Below, one piece after another: positions 1 to 6,480 of a stretch of 17,381 bases of DNA. This DNA comes from JAUVXY01 sp964392345. Lineage in GTDB: Bacteria; Actinomycetota; Humimicrobiia; Humimicrobiales; Humimicrobiaceae. Made by a program: the position numbers and the translations under genes. The notes beneath the pieces are model-generated. The model was given only the letters and a program-made list of their open reading frames with translations, did no database searches and was not told where the DNA came from. Within the stretch, counting starts at the first letter, position 1; each line of letters opens with the position of its first letter. The stretch lies in contig CAYMPQ010000035.1 of NCBI GenBank assembly GCA_964392345.1, forward strand, positions 1-17,381, read 5' to 3'.

Positions 1-1121
1 AGCAGCCGGGAAAATACCCGCTCACTGCTGCTCCTTCTGTTAAAATCTCTCTTAAAGGCTTCAGATCCATAATCAATACTGCCTCTAATGGTTTCATCGA
101 CATCGACCCTCAGGTACCGGTAGCAACCGGTGCCGTCTAAAAACCGGGGATGAAACCAGGGGCAATACGGATGGTCCTTGGCAAACTTCTTTGAGCCTTT
201 TACAGGGCAGACAAACTTATGGCGCTTTCTATTCTGGGCTCTGTCCCAGAAGATACCACGGGAAAGCATCTCAAATCCTGCTATACAGATAGGCACACCG
301 GAGGAAGTAAGCCTTGTAGCAGAAGGAGCACCCCTTCTGGGGTTTTTGGAGATCCTGGGTTTTGCTCCAAGACTTTTTACTATATATTCAATAATGGTAG
401 CTGAATCATATTCTGAATCGGCCATTACTGCAACAGGGTCCAGAAGTAGCTTGTCCTTTACAAACTCAAGCTGGGGTATTATTACACTTGTCCCTCTTAC
501 ATTGGCTGGAAGGGTTACCTCACAAAGAGGCATTTCAGACTGGGTATCATTTAAGATATGATTGCGGTATCCCCAGTAGAACTCTACTTTTGTTTTACCA
601 GAGACAAATGTTGGGAACACTCCAATTCGGCAGTCTTTATCATTTTTGGGAGGTCTGTCCTTAAGATACCTGTATCTTACACTGGCTTTTAAGTTATTTT
701 CTTTAACATTGGCCTTTATGGGGCATGAGTCAACCGAGAGATACTTACCATTTATGACTTCTGACTCTATTAGCTTCCTTACAAGTATTAGCCGGACTTC
801 CTGAAGAATAGAGTTACTGGCACTTTTAAGATAAGAAGAAAACCTCTCTACAGGAACTGGCTTATCCCCCGGGACAAAACCCAGAATGGAAGCAAGTGCC
901 GGCCGTTCATAAAGCTCGGCCGAAAGATCACTCAAGTTTGTAATGGAGCGAAGGTTCTTAAAGATAAGGGCTCTTAAAATAGCAGCCCTACTTATGGGCT
1001 TTCTTCCAGTACTTGCACCTTTTTCAAGTAAGCTAAGGTCAAGAACAGAGAAAAATAGTTCATATCTTCTTAGCGGTTTGTCAAAAATATCCTCGAGATC
1101 AAATAAAGAGCGCTGATACAT
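1..1121 (-). CDS. DDE transposase (IS1182/IS4-like), C-terminus beyond window edge
   Basis: I translated this by hand on the minus strand. It reads open for 373 codons from an ATG at 1121-1119 to the window edge with no stop, so the C-terminus is missing. A strong Shine-Dalgarno (AGGAGGT, 1134-1128) sits 6 nt before the ATG. The N-terminal part (about residues 1-110) resembles the DUF772-type region of IS1182/IS5-like transposases. Candidate catalytic acids are Asp131 (LSVDSCPIK), Asp235 (VMADSEYD) and Glu367 in a segment (FNRRSSSERVFSRL) like the Y..R...E signature of DDE enzymes. Its role would be cut-and-paste or copy movement of its own insertion sequence. Codons look richer in C and G than the pyr genes, which fits horizontal acquisition. 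No frameshift is visible, so it may be intact. Family assignment below the DDE level is uncertain. Confidence 0.85.
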   Translation of the reverse strand, partial: MYQRSLFDLEDIFDKPLRRYELFFSVLDLSLLEKGASTGRKPISRAAILRALIFKNLRSITNLSDLSAELYERPALASILGFVPGDKPVPVERFSSYLKSASNSILQEVRLILVRKLIESEVINGKYLSVDSCPIKANVKENNLKASVRYRYLKDRPPKNDKDCRIGVFPTFVSGKTKVEFYWGYRNHILNDTQSEMPLCEVTLPANVRGTSVIIPQLEFVKDKLLLDPVAVMADSEYDSATIIEYIVKSLGAKPRISKNPRRGAPSATRLTSSGVPICIAGFEMLSRGIFWDRAQNRKRHKFVCPVKGSKKFAKDHPYCPWFHPRFLDGTGCYRYLRVDVDETIRGSIDYGSEAFKRDFNRRSSSERVFSRL

Positions 1122-1346
1122 AACTATACCTCCTAATTTCGTGAAGGTCGCAAAAAAATTAAAACAAACAGTATTAATTCTAAAGGGGAGGAGGCAAAAA
1201 AGTAAATCAGCCAAACATAGATGGGGTAAGGCATGAAGCGTATTCTAAAATTTAAAAAAATAGGGGTTTCACGAAACTACAGGCTTAAAATTTTTGCCCT
1301 CCACCCCCATCTAAAGAGCTAAAATTGGCCAATTTGGCCAAAAGTT

Positions 1347-1385
1347 ACCTTCCGAAACCCGCATAAACACTGGGTTTTAGAAGGT
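1347..1385 (+). repeat. Hairpin 1 (AAACCC/GGGTTT core)
   Basis: Outer stem ACCTTC (1347-1352) pairs with GAAGGT (1380-1385). The inner stem AAACCC (1355-1360) pairs with GGGTTT (1372-1377), and the loop is 11 nt starting GCA. No T-tract follows, so it is not a terminator. Its last bases are shared with the GGTGGAGGGCAA arm of a longer inverted repeat, so the two pairings exclude one another. Confidence 0.55.
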
Positions 1386-1412
1386 GGAGGGCAAGTCTAA
1401 AATGGGTAGTGC

Positions 1413-1443
1413 CTCAAACCCGCACCAGTAAAGGGTTTCAGAG
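1413..1443 (+). repeat. Hairpin 2 (same AAACCC/GGGTTT core)
   Basis: AAACCC (1416-1421) pairs with GGGTTT (1433-1438) around an 11-nt loop that again starts GCA. The stem extends through CTC (1413-1415) with GAG (1441-1443) and a 2-nt bulge. It duplicates the core architecture of the hairpin about 60 bp upstream. Confidence 0.5.
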
Positions 1444-1480
1444 TTTCGTGAAGGCCACAAAAGTTTACAAAAGGAGCAAG

Positions 1481-1693
1481 ATGAAAAATAAAAATATATT
1501 ATTTTGGATTTTCGCATCTCTTAAAAACATTTCGCTTGGAGTTATAATATTTCTATTATTTAGCGCATTTGGAAAAATCAGCAATACCCGAATCATTGGA
1601 CTCGATACCCTGATATTACTGAGCGTTTTATTTCCTCTTATGACATTGATCGTTGAATATATTTTCTTTGCCAAGATAAAGAATAGGGGCTAA
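1481..1693 (+). CDS. Small two-helix membrane protein, function unknown
   Basis: A 70-residue ORF. I chose the ATG at 1481 because AAAGGAG (1470-1476) lies just upstream; an earlier in-frame ATG at 1409 lies inside the repeat and hairpin region and lacks a ribosome site. After a short basic start (MKNKN), two hydrophobic stretches are visible: about residues 16-31 (ISLGVIIFLLFSAFGK) and 44-64 (LDTLILLSVLFPLM and onward), ending with a basic tail (KIKNRG). This predicts a small integral membrane protein with two helices. I recognise no family. It could be insertion-sequence cargo, a remnant, or a host gene. A chance ORF is possible in such AT-rich DNA, but the ribosome site and hydrophobic pattern argue for a real gene. 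Confidence 0.45.
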   Translation: MKNKNILFWIFASLKNISLGVIIFLLFSAFGKISNTRIIGLDTLILLSVLFPLMTLIVEYIFFAKIKNRG

Positions 1694-1730
1694 AATAAAA
1701 ACAATTAATGTTGTTTATAGGCTTTTTTAG
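1690..1730 (+). terminator. Weak AT-rich hairpin with T-run
   Basis: Directly after the small membrane-protein gene, CTAAAA (1690-1695) can pair with TTTTAG (1725-1730), and an inner AACAA/TTGTT stem is possible. A run of six T lies at 1723-1728. Stem strength is poor, so this is only a tentative terminator. Confidence 0.25.
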
Positions 1731-1870
1731 ACAAGGAAATTTATAAATAAACTTAAAACCCAGCTTTAACACTTTAATTCTAAAATTCATATATCTTAAG
1801 ATAATCAAGTATCTTTTTTCCTTCTATGAAAAATTGGTGGCTCATCGGGAAAATTAATCCTTAAAAAATA

Positions 1871-1896
1871 TTGAAAAGTTTATTTATTCATATAAT
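1871..1896 (+). promoter_or_regulatory. Possible promoter for the thioesterase gene
   Basis: A perfect -10 hexamer TATAAT (1891-1896) lies about 55 bp before the start codon. TTGAAA (1871-1876) is the best -35, but the 14-bp gap is short; TAATAC (1896-1901) as -10 would give 19 bp. The context is very AT-rich, so this is weak evidence. The rest of 1694-1949 holds only a 12-bp palindrome TATCTTAAGATA (1792-1803). Confidence 0.3.
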
Positions 1897-1949
1897 AATA
1901 CTGAAGTCAAATAATTAGTAATGTAAAATAGTAGAAATGGTAAAAGGAA

Positions 1950-2345
1950 ATGAATGATTTTAATTTGAAAATTGGGATGGCGAAAAAAACTCAGACAAGG
2001 GTTACAACAAAAAATACTGCTAAGGAATATGGCAGTAGCAGTGTAGAGGTATTTGGGACCCCGGCTATGGTTGCTCTTATGGAAGAAGCAGCTATTAAAG
2101 CAGTTGATAAATATTTACCAGAAGGCTTTGCAACTGTAGGAGTCCATCTGGACATAAAGCACATTGCTGCTACTCCAATTGGTATGAATGTAACGGCGAG
2201 CGCTAAGCTTGCCGGCATTGATGGAAAGAGACTCTTTTTTGATGTGGAGGCCTCTGATGAAAAGGAAAAAATAGGGTCAGGTACACATCAGAGGTATATA
2301 ATTGAACTTGATAAATTTTTAGAAAAAGCTGAAGAAAAAAAATAA
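1950..2345 (+). CDS. FlK-like hotdog-fold acyl-CoA thioesterase
   Basis: 131 residues, the usual length for the fluoroacetyl-CoA thioesterase (FlK)-like hotdog family. The stretch GTPAMVALMEEAA, then LPEGFATVGVHLDIKHIAATPIG, is the family signature. Thr37, Glu45 and His71 are spaced exactly as the FlK triad Thr42, Glu50, His76. The expected reaction is hydrolysis of a short acyl-CoA in the cytoplasm; the true substrate is unknown and fluoroacetate resistance should not be assumed. The ATG at 1950 is preferred over ATG 1977 because NLKIGMAKKTQ aligns with the conserved N-terminal strand of relatives, although AAGGA lies only 1 nt from it, which is unusually close. A promoter for the pyr operon follows, so it is probably its own transcription unit. 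Confidence 0.8.
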   Translation: MNDFNLKIGMAKKTQTRVTTKNTAKEYGSSSVEVFGTPAMVALMEEAAIKAVDKYLPEGFATVGVHLDIKHIAATPIGMNVTASAKLAGIDGKRLFFDVEASDEKEKIGSGTHQRYIIELDKFLEKAEEKK

Positions 2346-2364
2346 ACACTATTTAAATTTTTAC

Positions 2365-2393
2365 TTGTATTTTTATCCATAATCCCATATAGT
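2365..2393 (+). promoter_or_regulatory. Predicted pyr operon promoter
   Basis: TTGTAT (2365-2370), a 17-bp spacer and TATAGT (2388-2393) form a good sigma-70/sigA-type promoter. Transcription would start near 2400, just ahead of the PyrR-binding hairpin, giving a leader of about 155 nt before pyrR. Confidence 0.6.
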
Positions 2394-2429
2394 ATCATTT
2401 GGACGCAGAGCAGAATTGAATATTTGTTA

Positions 2430-2460
2430 CCTTTAAAATAGTCCAGAGAGGCTAAAAAGG
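2430..2460 (+). promoter_or_regulatory. PyrR-binding hairpin (anti-antiterminator) of the pyr attenuator
   Basis: AGTCCAGAGAGGCT (2440-2453) matches the conserved PyrR-binding RNA loop. The lower stem is CCTTT (2430-2434) with AAAGG (2456-2460), and the upper stem AG(U)CC with GGCU encloses an AGAGA loop. The 3' arm AAAAAGG (2454-2460) is also complementary, with one mismatch, to CCTTCTT (2509-2515) in the downstream terminator. It can therefore form the competing antiterminator. Expected logic: PyrR bound to UMP/UTP stabilises this hairpin, freeing the terminator to form and lowering pyr expression. Confidence 0.85.
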
Positions 2461-2463
2461 CGA

Positions 2464-2559
2464 ATGAAAAAAGTGATTTTTAAATATTTATATAATAAGA
2501 ATTTAAAACCTTCTTACTTTTATTGTAAGAAGGTTTTTTTATATGGTGAGAAGTTATGA
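2464..2559 (+). CDS. Possible 31-codon leader peptide across the attenuator
   Basis: ATG at 2464 opens a reading frame of 31 codons (starting MKKVIFKYLYNKN) that runs through the whole terminator hairpin and ends with TGA at 2557-2559, overlapping the pyrR ATG as ATGA. Possible ribosome sites are AAAGG (2456-2460, only 3 nt away) or GAGAGG (2446-2451, 12 nt away). Both lie inside the PyrR-binding hairpin, and neither has ideal spacing. If translated, ribosomes would open the terminator and couple to pyrR. A frame this short could be chance in AT-rich DNA, and classical antitermination already explains regulation. I regard it as a hypothesis. Confidence 0.3.
   Translation: MKKVIFKYLYNKNLKPSYFYCKKVFLYGEKL
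2505..2540 (+). terminator. Intrinsic terminator of the pyr attenuator
   Basis: A perfect 13-bp stem, AAAACCTTCTTAC (2505-2517) with GTAAGAAGGTTTT (2525-2537), has a 7-nt loop and a T-tract at 2534-2540. It sits 15 nt before the pyrR start codon and after the PyrR-binding hairpin, the standard arrangement for PyrR-controlled transcription attenuation. Confidence 0.9.
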
Positions 2560-3110
2560 TGGAAAAAGCATTTATCTTAAACGAAGACGACATTGACAGA
2601 GTTCTCAGAAGGATCTCTCATGAAATACTTGAGAAAAACAAAGGTTCAGAGAACCTTGTTTTTGTAGGCCTCCACAAGAGGGGAGTGTATCTGGCAAATA
2701 GGATTGTTAAAAATATAGAATCATTTGAGGGTGTGAAAATAAAAGCAGGAAAACTTGATATTTCATTTTACAGAGATGATATTGGACACAATATTAAGCC
2801 TGATATTCAGATTACTGATATACCATTTGATATAAAAGATAAGAATGTAATACTTGTGGATGATGTTTTATTTACAGGTAGGACCGTAAGGGCTGCACTG
2901 GATGCAATTATAGATTTTGGCAGGCCAAGGAGCATTCAGCTTGTTGTTTTGGTTGACAGAGGGCACAGAGAGCTCCCCATAAGGGCAGATTATGTAGGAA
3001 AAAATTTACCGACAGCGCTTGATGAGTTTGTAGGTGTCAAGTTAAAAGAGGTGGACGGGATAGATAGTGTTGTGGTGTTAGAAAAGAAAAGGAAAAGAAA
3101 TGCTGAGTAA
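2556..3110 (+). CDS. pyrR: Bifunctional pyr operon regulator / uracil phosphoribosyltransferase
   Basis: 184 residues, normal for PyrR. The phosphoribosyltransferase fold is marked by the PRPP motif VILVDDVLFTGRT (residues 98-110), and the family-typical LDISFYRDD (68-75) and VDRGHRELPIRADYVGKN follow. PyrR binds the attenuator RNA just upstream when UMP/UTP is high, and many members also convert uracil plus PRPP to UMP. The gene starts ATGATG; GGTGAG (2545-2550) serves either ATG (2556 or 2559), leaving a one-codon ambiguity. It is the first gene of the operon and so controls its own expression. Its end overlaps pyrB by 11 nt. Confidence 0.96.
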   Translation: MMEKAFILNEDDIDRVLRRISHEILEKNKGSENLVFVGLHKRGVYLANRIVKNIESFEGVKIKAGKLDISFYRDDIGHNIKPDIQITDIPFDIKDKNVILVDDVLFTGRTVRAALDAIIDFGRPRSIQLVVLVDRGHRELPIRADYVGKNLPTALDEFVGVKLKEVDGIDSVVVLEKKRKRNAE

Positions 3111-4026
3111 AAAAAGTATTATTGACATAGACAGCCTTACCGTGGAAGAAGTAAATCAGATTTTAGAGAGGACGGACTCTTTTTTGGAAGTATCAAAAAG
3201 AGATGTAAAAAAAGTACCGGCTCTTCGCGGCAAAACTATAGTAAATTTATTTTTTGAGCCAAGCACAAGGACAAAAGCATCATTTGAAATTGCTGCCAAA
3301 AGGCTAAGCGCAGATATAATTAATTTTTCAGCTTCCACAAGCAGCCTTAAAAAAGGCGAATCTATATTTGACACTTTAAAGACAATACTTGCGATGAGTG
3401 TAGATTTAATTATTGTAAGGCACAACTGCAGCGGGACAGTAAAGTTAATTTCAGAAATTGCAGATATTCCTGTAATAAACGCAGGTGACGGCAAGTACCA
3501 GCACCCAACTCAGGCACTGCTTGATTTATATACAATAAAGAAGAGATTTAATAATTTTAAGGGCTTAAAGGCAGCAGTTGTTGGAGACATTATTAACAGC
3601 AGGGTTGCAAGATCAGATATAGAGTTGTTTAAAAAGATGGGAATAGACATAACCGTAGTGGCTCCTTCAATGCTGCTTCCTGATAATATGGATTATTACG
3701 CTGCAGAAGTTAAAAATTGCATAGATGATGTGATTGAGGATGCAGACATCATATATATGCTAAGGATGCAGTTTGAAAGGCAGGATAGAAAAATTTACCC
3801 ATCTGTAAAGGAATATAATAAATTTTTGAGCCTGAATGCAGGCAGGCTTAAAAAAATGAAACAGGGCTCTATAGTAATGCACCCCGGTCCTGTGAACAGG
3901 GGAATCGAGATAAGTGAAGAAGTTATGAACGCAAGCGGGGAACTAGCGGGAAAACTGGAAATAGAAAATCAGGTCACTAATGGGGTTGCTGTAAGAATGG
4001 CTTTACTTTATTTAATATTAAGTTAA
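3100..4026 (+). CDS. pyrB: Aspartate carbamoyltransferase catalytic subunit
   Basis: 308 residues, standard length. It catalyses carbamoyl phosphate plus aspartate to N-carbamoyl-aspartate, the committed step of pyrimidine synthesis. Visible motifs are the carbamoyl-phosphate loop FFEPSTRTKASFE (STRT at 55-58), STSSLKKGES (79-88), VRHN (106-109) and HPTQALLDLYT (135-145), with MHPGPVNRGIEI near the C-terminus. No regulatory subunit gene (pyrI) is present, so it is probably the unregulated trimer type, with control through PyrR. The ATG lies within the last codons of pyrR, after an AAAAGGAAAAG ribosome site, implying translational coupling. Confidence 0.97.
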   Translation: MLSKKSIIDIDSLTVEEVNQILERTDSFLEVSKRDVKKVPALRGKTIVNLFFEPSTRTKASFEIAAKRLSADIINFSASTSSLKKGESIFDTLKTILAMSVDLIIVRHNCSGTVKLISEIADIPVINAGDGKYQHPTQALLDLYTIKKRFNNFKGLKAAVVGDIINSRVARSDIELFKKMGIDITVVAPSMLLPDNMDYYAAEVKNCIDDVIEDADIIYMLRMQFERQDRKIYPSVKEYNKFLSLNAGRLKKMKQGSIVMHPGPVNRGIEISEEVMNASGELAGKLEIENQVTNGVAVRMALLYLILS

Positions 4027-4036
4027 AAAATAAGTT

Positions 4037-5389
4037 ATGGATAAAAATTTAATTGGAAGTAAAAATATCTTAATAAAATCAGGCAAGATAATAGATCCTT
4101 TTAAATGTGAAGAATATTTTTCTGACATTTACATAAAGAATGGACTGGTGGCTGACATAGGGAAAGAAGTTAAAACTGAAAAAAAAGATCTGGCTGTAAT
4201 TGATGCTTCGGGGTGTTTGGTGTGCCCCGGCTTTGTAGATATGCATGTGCATTTGAGAGATCCCGGAGACGAAGACGAAGAAACTATTGAGAGCGGAGCA
4301 GCTGCTGCGCTAAAAGGAGGAGTAACTGCAGTTGCATGCATGCCCAATACAAAACCTGTTATTGACAGCGAGCATCTGATTAAATATATATTAGAAAAAT
4401 CAAAAGAAATTGATTTTAAAATCTTTCCTGTTGCATCAATGACCAAAGGGATAGAAGGAAGAAAAATATGCGAGTTTGGAATACTTGCCGGGACAGGCGC
4501 TGTAGCTTTTTCAGATGATGGCAGGTGTGTTGCAGATTCAAAGCTTATGTATGAAATAATGAAGTATTCAAATCAATTTGGCCTGCCCCTGATTCTTCAT
4601 GAAGAAGACTATAATTTTTCTAACTACGGACTTATAAATGAAGGTTACTATTCCTCAATGCTTGGACTTGACGGCATCTCTTCCTTAAGCGAGGATGTAA
4701 TTGTTGCAAGGGATATAATGCTTGCAAAAAGGACAAAAGCTAAAATACATATTACGCATGTTAGCACAAGGGGTTCAGTAGAAATGATAAGAAAGGCAAA
4801 AGAAGATGGCGTAAATATTACATGCGACGTAACCCCGCACCATTTGTTTTTTAACGACAGTTGCCTTAAAACCTTTAATACTAACTTTAAGGTCAAGCCT
4901 CCCATAAGAAGCGAGGAGGACAGGAAGGCTATAATAGAGGGAATAAGAGAAGGTGTAATTGATGCTGTTGCAAGCGACCATGCCCCGCACCTTGATATTG
5001 AAAAAAATACTACATTTAAAGAAGCTTCATTTGGAACCATTGGACTGGAGACGTTGTTTAGCGCCGGCTTTACCAGGTTGTGCAGGGAAGAAAAAATAAG
5101 TCTTCCTAAATTTATTAGTCTCATTACCAGCTCACCTGCAAAGATATTGGGTATTGATGCTGGGAAAATAGAGGCAGGGAAAACTGCAGATATTGCAGTT
5201 ATTGATGCTGAGGCTGCAGGAGAAGTTAAGATAGACGGCTTTGCCTCAAAAAGTAAAAATAGCGCCTTTACAGGACAGAAGCTGTGGGGGAAAGTGGCTT
5301 ACACTATAAGTAATGGCAAGTTGGTTTATATAAATAATACATACAAGAAAGGTTGTAATTTTGAAAGCAATTTTAATGTTAGAAGATAG
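4037..5389 (+). CDS. pyrC: Dihydroorotase, class I
   Basis: 450 residues, slightly longer than the usual 420-430. It closes carbamoyl-aspartate to dihydroorotate with a zinc centre. Metal and substrate residues seen: His70 and His72 in DMHVHLRDPG, Asp160 in FSDDG, His188 in ILHEED, His241 in THVST, and SDHAPH at 313-318. The FSDDG and HVST motifs mark the class I (Bacillus/Aquifex-like) form. The extra length is a C-terminal tail (after about residue 430, NNTYKKGCNFESNFNVRR) that exists only because the frame runs 29 nt into carA. It starts 10 nt after pyrB with a weak ribosome site, suggesting dependence on upstream translation. Confidence 0.96.
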   Translation: MDKNLIGSKNILIKSGKIIDPFKCEEYFSDIYIKNGLVADIGKEVKTEKKDLAVIDASGCLVCPGFVDMHVHLRDPGDEDEETIESGAAAALKGGVTAVACMPNTKPVIDSEHLIKYILEKSKEIDFKIFPVASMTKGIEGRKICEFGILAGTGAVAFSDDGRCVADSKLMYEIMKYSNQFGLPLILHEEDYNFSNYGLINEGYYSSMLGLDGISSLSEDVIVARDIMLAKRTKAKIHITHVSTRGSVEMIRKAKEDGVNITCDVTPHHLFFNDSCLKTFNTNFKVKPPIRSEEDRKAIIEGIREGVIDAVASDHAPHLDIEKNTTFKEASFGTIGLETLFSAGFTRLCREEKISLPKFISLITSSPAKILGIDAGKIEAGKTADIAVIDAEAAGEVKIDGFASKSKNSAFTGQKLWGKVAYTISNGKLVYINNTYKKGCNFESNFNVRR

Positions 5390-6461
5390 AAAGTTATTTA
5401 GAGGTATAAGTATAGGGTGTAGCGGTGAAACAATTGGTGAAGTGGTATTTAATACTTCTATGATTGGTTATCAGGAAATATTAACCGATCCTTCCTATTG
5501 TGAGCAAATAGTTACAATGACCTATCCCCAGATTGGAAACTATGGTGTAAACAGCGTAGATGTAGAATCTGACAAAATTCAAGTCAAAGGCCTAATTGTA
5601 AAAGAATGCTTTGACTACTACAGTAACTGGAGGGCAGAAGGCAGCCTTGAGGATTATCTTAAGAATTATAGTATTGTAGGCTTGGCTGGGATAGACACAA
5701 GACAATTAACCAGGCATATCAGGCTAGAGGGTGCAATGAAAGGGATTATTTCAACTGAAACTGATAATGAAAATGAGTTGAAAAAAAAGATAAACAGCTA
5801 TCCATCGATTGTTAAAAGGGACCTGGTAAAACATGTTACTTGCAGCAAGCCGTATGTTTATAATCCTGAAAAGAATGATTACAAATATATTGTTGTAGCA
5901 CTGGATTTTGGGATAAAAATGGGTATCCTGAAATGTCTGGATTGGGAGGGTTTTAGAATAATTGTTGTGCCGGCATTTACAAAACCTGAAGAAATTTTAA
6001 AATATAATCCTGATGGTATTTTCCTTTCCAATGGGCCCGGTGATCCTACAGCTGTAAGCTACGGGGTTACAACTATTAAGGAGCTAATTGGTAAAAAACC
6101 TGTATTTGGAATTTGCCTTGGCCATCAGTTGTTAGCTCTTGCTCTGGGAGCAAAGACTTATAAACTAAAATTTGGCCATCATGGAGGCAATCATCCAGTT
6201 AAAAATTTAGAAACAGGAAAGGTTGAAATAGTATCACAAAATCATGGATTTGCGATTGACAAAGAATCGTTAAAAGATAGCAAGGGTACCAGTTGTAAGA
6301 TAACACATTTGAATTTAAATGATAATACGATTGAAGGATTAGAATATAAGGATATAAATGCATATACCGTACAATATCATCCAGAAGGGAAACCTGGTCC
6401 GCACGATTCAAGATATATTTTTAGCAAATTTACTGAGTTGATTAAGAATTTTAATAATTAA
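5361..6461 (+). CDS. carA: Carbamoyl-phosphate synthase small (glutaminase) subunit
   Basis: 366 residues. It hydrolyses glutamine and passes ammonia to CarB. The C-terminal class I amidotransferase domain shows LSNGPGDP (222-229), nucleophile Cys252 in GICLGHQ, and His340 and Glu342 in QYHPEGKPGPHDS; the segment after the Glu reads GK where AS is more common. The N-terminal CPSase domain has GYQEILTDPSY (36-46) and GIDTRQLTRHIR. I take TTG at 5361 as the start: AAAGG (5348-5352) lies 8 nt upstream and MKAILMLEDRKLF matches the conserved N-terminus, whereas ATG 5376 would remove it. It overlaps pyrC by 29 nt and lies 19 nt before carB. Confidence 0.96.
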   Translation: MKAILMLEDRKLFRGISIGCSGETIGEVVFNTSMIGYQEILTDPSYCEQIVTMTYPQIGNYGVNSVDVESDKIQVKGLIVKECFDYYSNWRAEGSLEDYLKNYSIVGLAGIDTRQLTRHIRLEGAMKGIISTETDNENELKKKINSYPSIVKRDLVKHVTCSKPYVYNPEKNDYKYIVVALDFGIKMGILKCLDWEGFRIIVVPAFTKPEEILKYNPDGIFLSNGPGDPTAVSYGVTTIKELIGKKPVFGICLGHQLLALALGAKTYKLKFGHHGGNHPVKNLETGKVEIVSQNHGFAIDKESLKDSKGTSCKITHLNLNDNTIEGLEYKDINAYTVQYHPEGKPGPHDSRYIFSKFTELIKNFNN

Positions 6462-6480
6462 AAATTAGAAAGAGTTATTT

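Larger units (their letters stand above)
1138..1463. repeat. Imperfect direct repeat flanking an inverted-repeat cluster
   Basis: TTTCGTGAAGG followed by TCGCAAAA (1138-1156) recurs as TTTCGTGAAGG followed by CCACAAAA (1444-1462). A third, inverted copy lies in GTTTCACGAAAC (1266-1277). Between them, TTGCCCTCCACC (1294-1305) is exactly complementary to GGTGGAGGGCAA (1383-1394). A further pair is TAGATGGGG (1218-1226) with CCCCATCTA (1305-1313). These may be terminal or subterminal sites of the neighbouring insertion sequence or a separate palindromic element. Confidence 0.55.
1122..1480. other. Noncoding repeat-rich interval upstream of the transposase
   Basis: About 360 bases without a credible gene. 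It holds the transposase ribosome binding site, G-rich boxes, three copies of TTTCGTGAA (two direct, one inverted), a perfect 12-bp palindrome (AATTGGCCAATT, 1323-1334) followed by TTTGGCCAAA (1333-1342), and two successive hairpins with the same stem. It probably contains the insertion-sequence end. The boundary cannot be fixed because the other end of the element is outside the window. Confidence 0.6.

Noticed and set aside
178..561. Plus-strand frame of 127 codons
   Set aside because: It lies opposite the well-supported minus-strand transposase, which has catalytic motifs and a strong ribosome site; the plus frame shows no recognisable domain.
1138..1463. CRISPR array, suggested by GTTTC/GAAAC repeat-like words
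   Set aside because: Repeats are short, differ in orientation and spacing, and are not separated by regular spacers; no cas gene is present.
1409..1480. Longer N-terminus for the small membrane protein from ATG 1409
   Set aside because: The segment encodes the repeat and hairpin region, and only ATG 1481 follows a ribosome site.
4648..5124. Minus-strand frame of 158 codons opposite pyrC
   Set aside because: Antisense to conserved dihydroorotase motifs, with no ribosome site or known domain.
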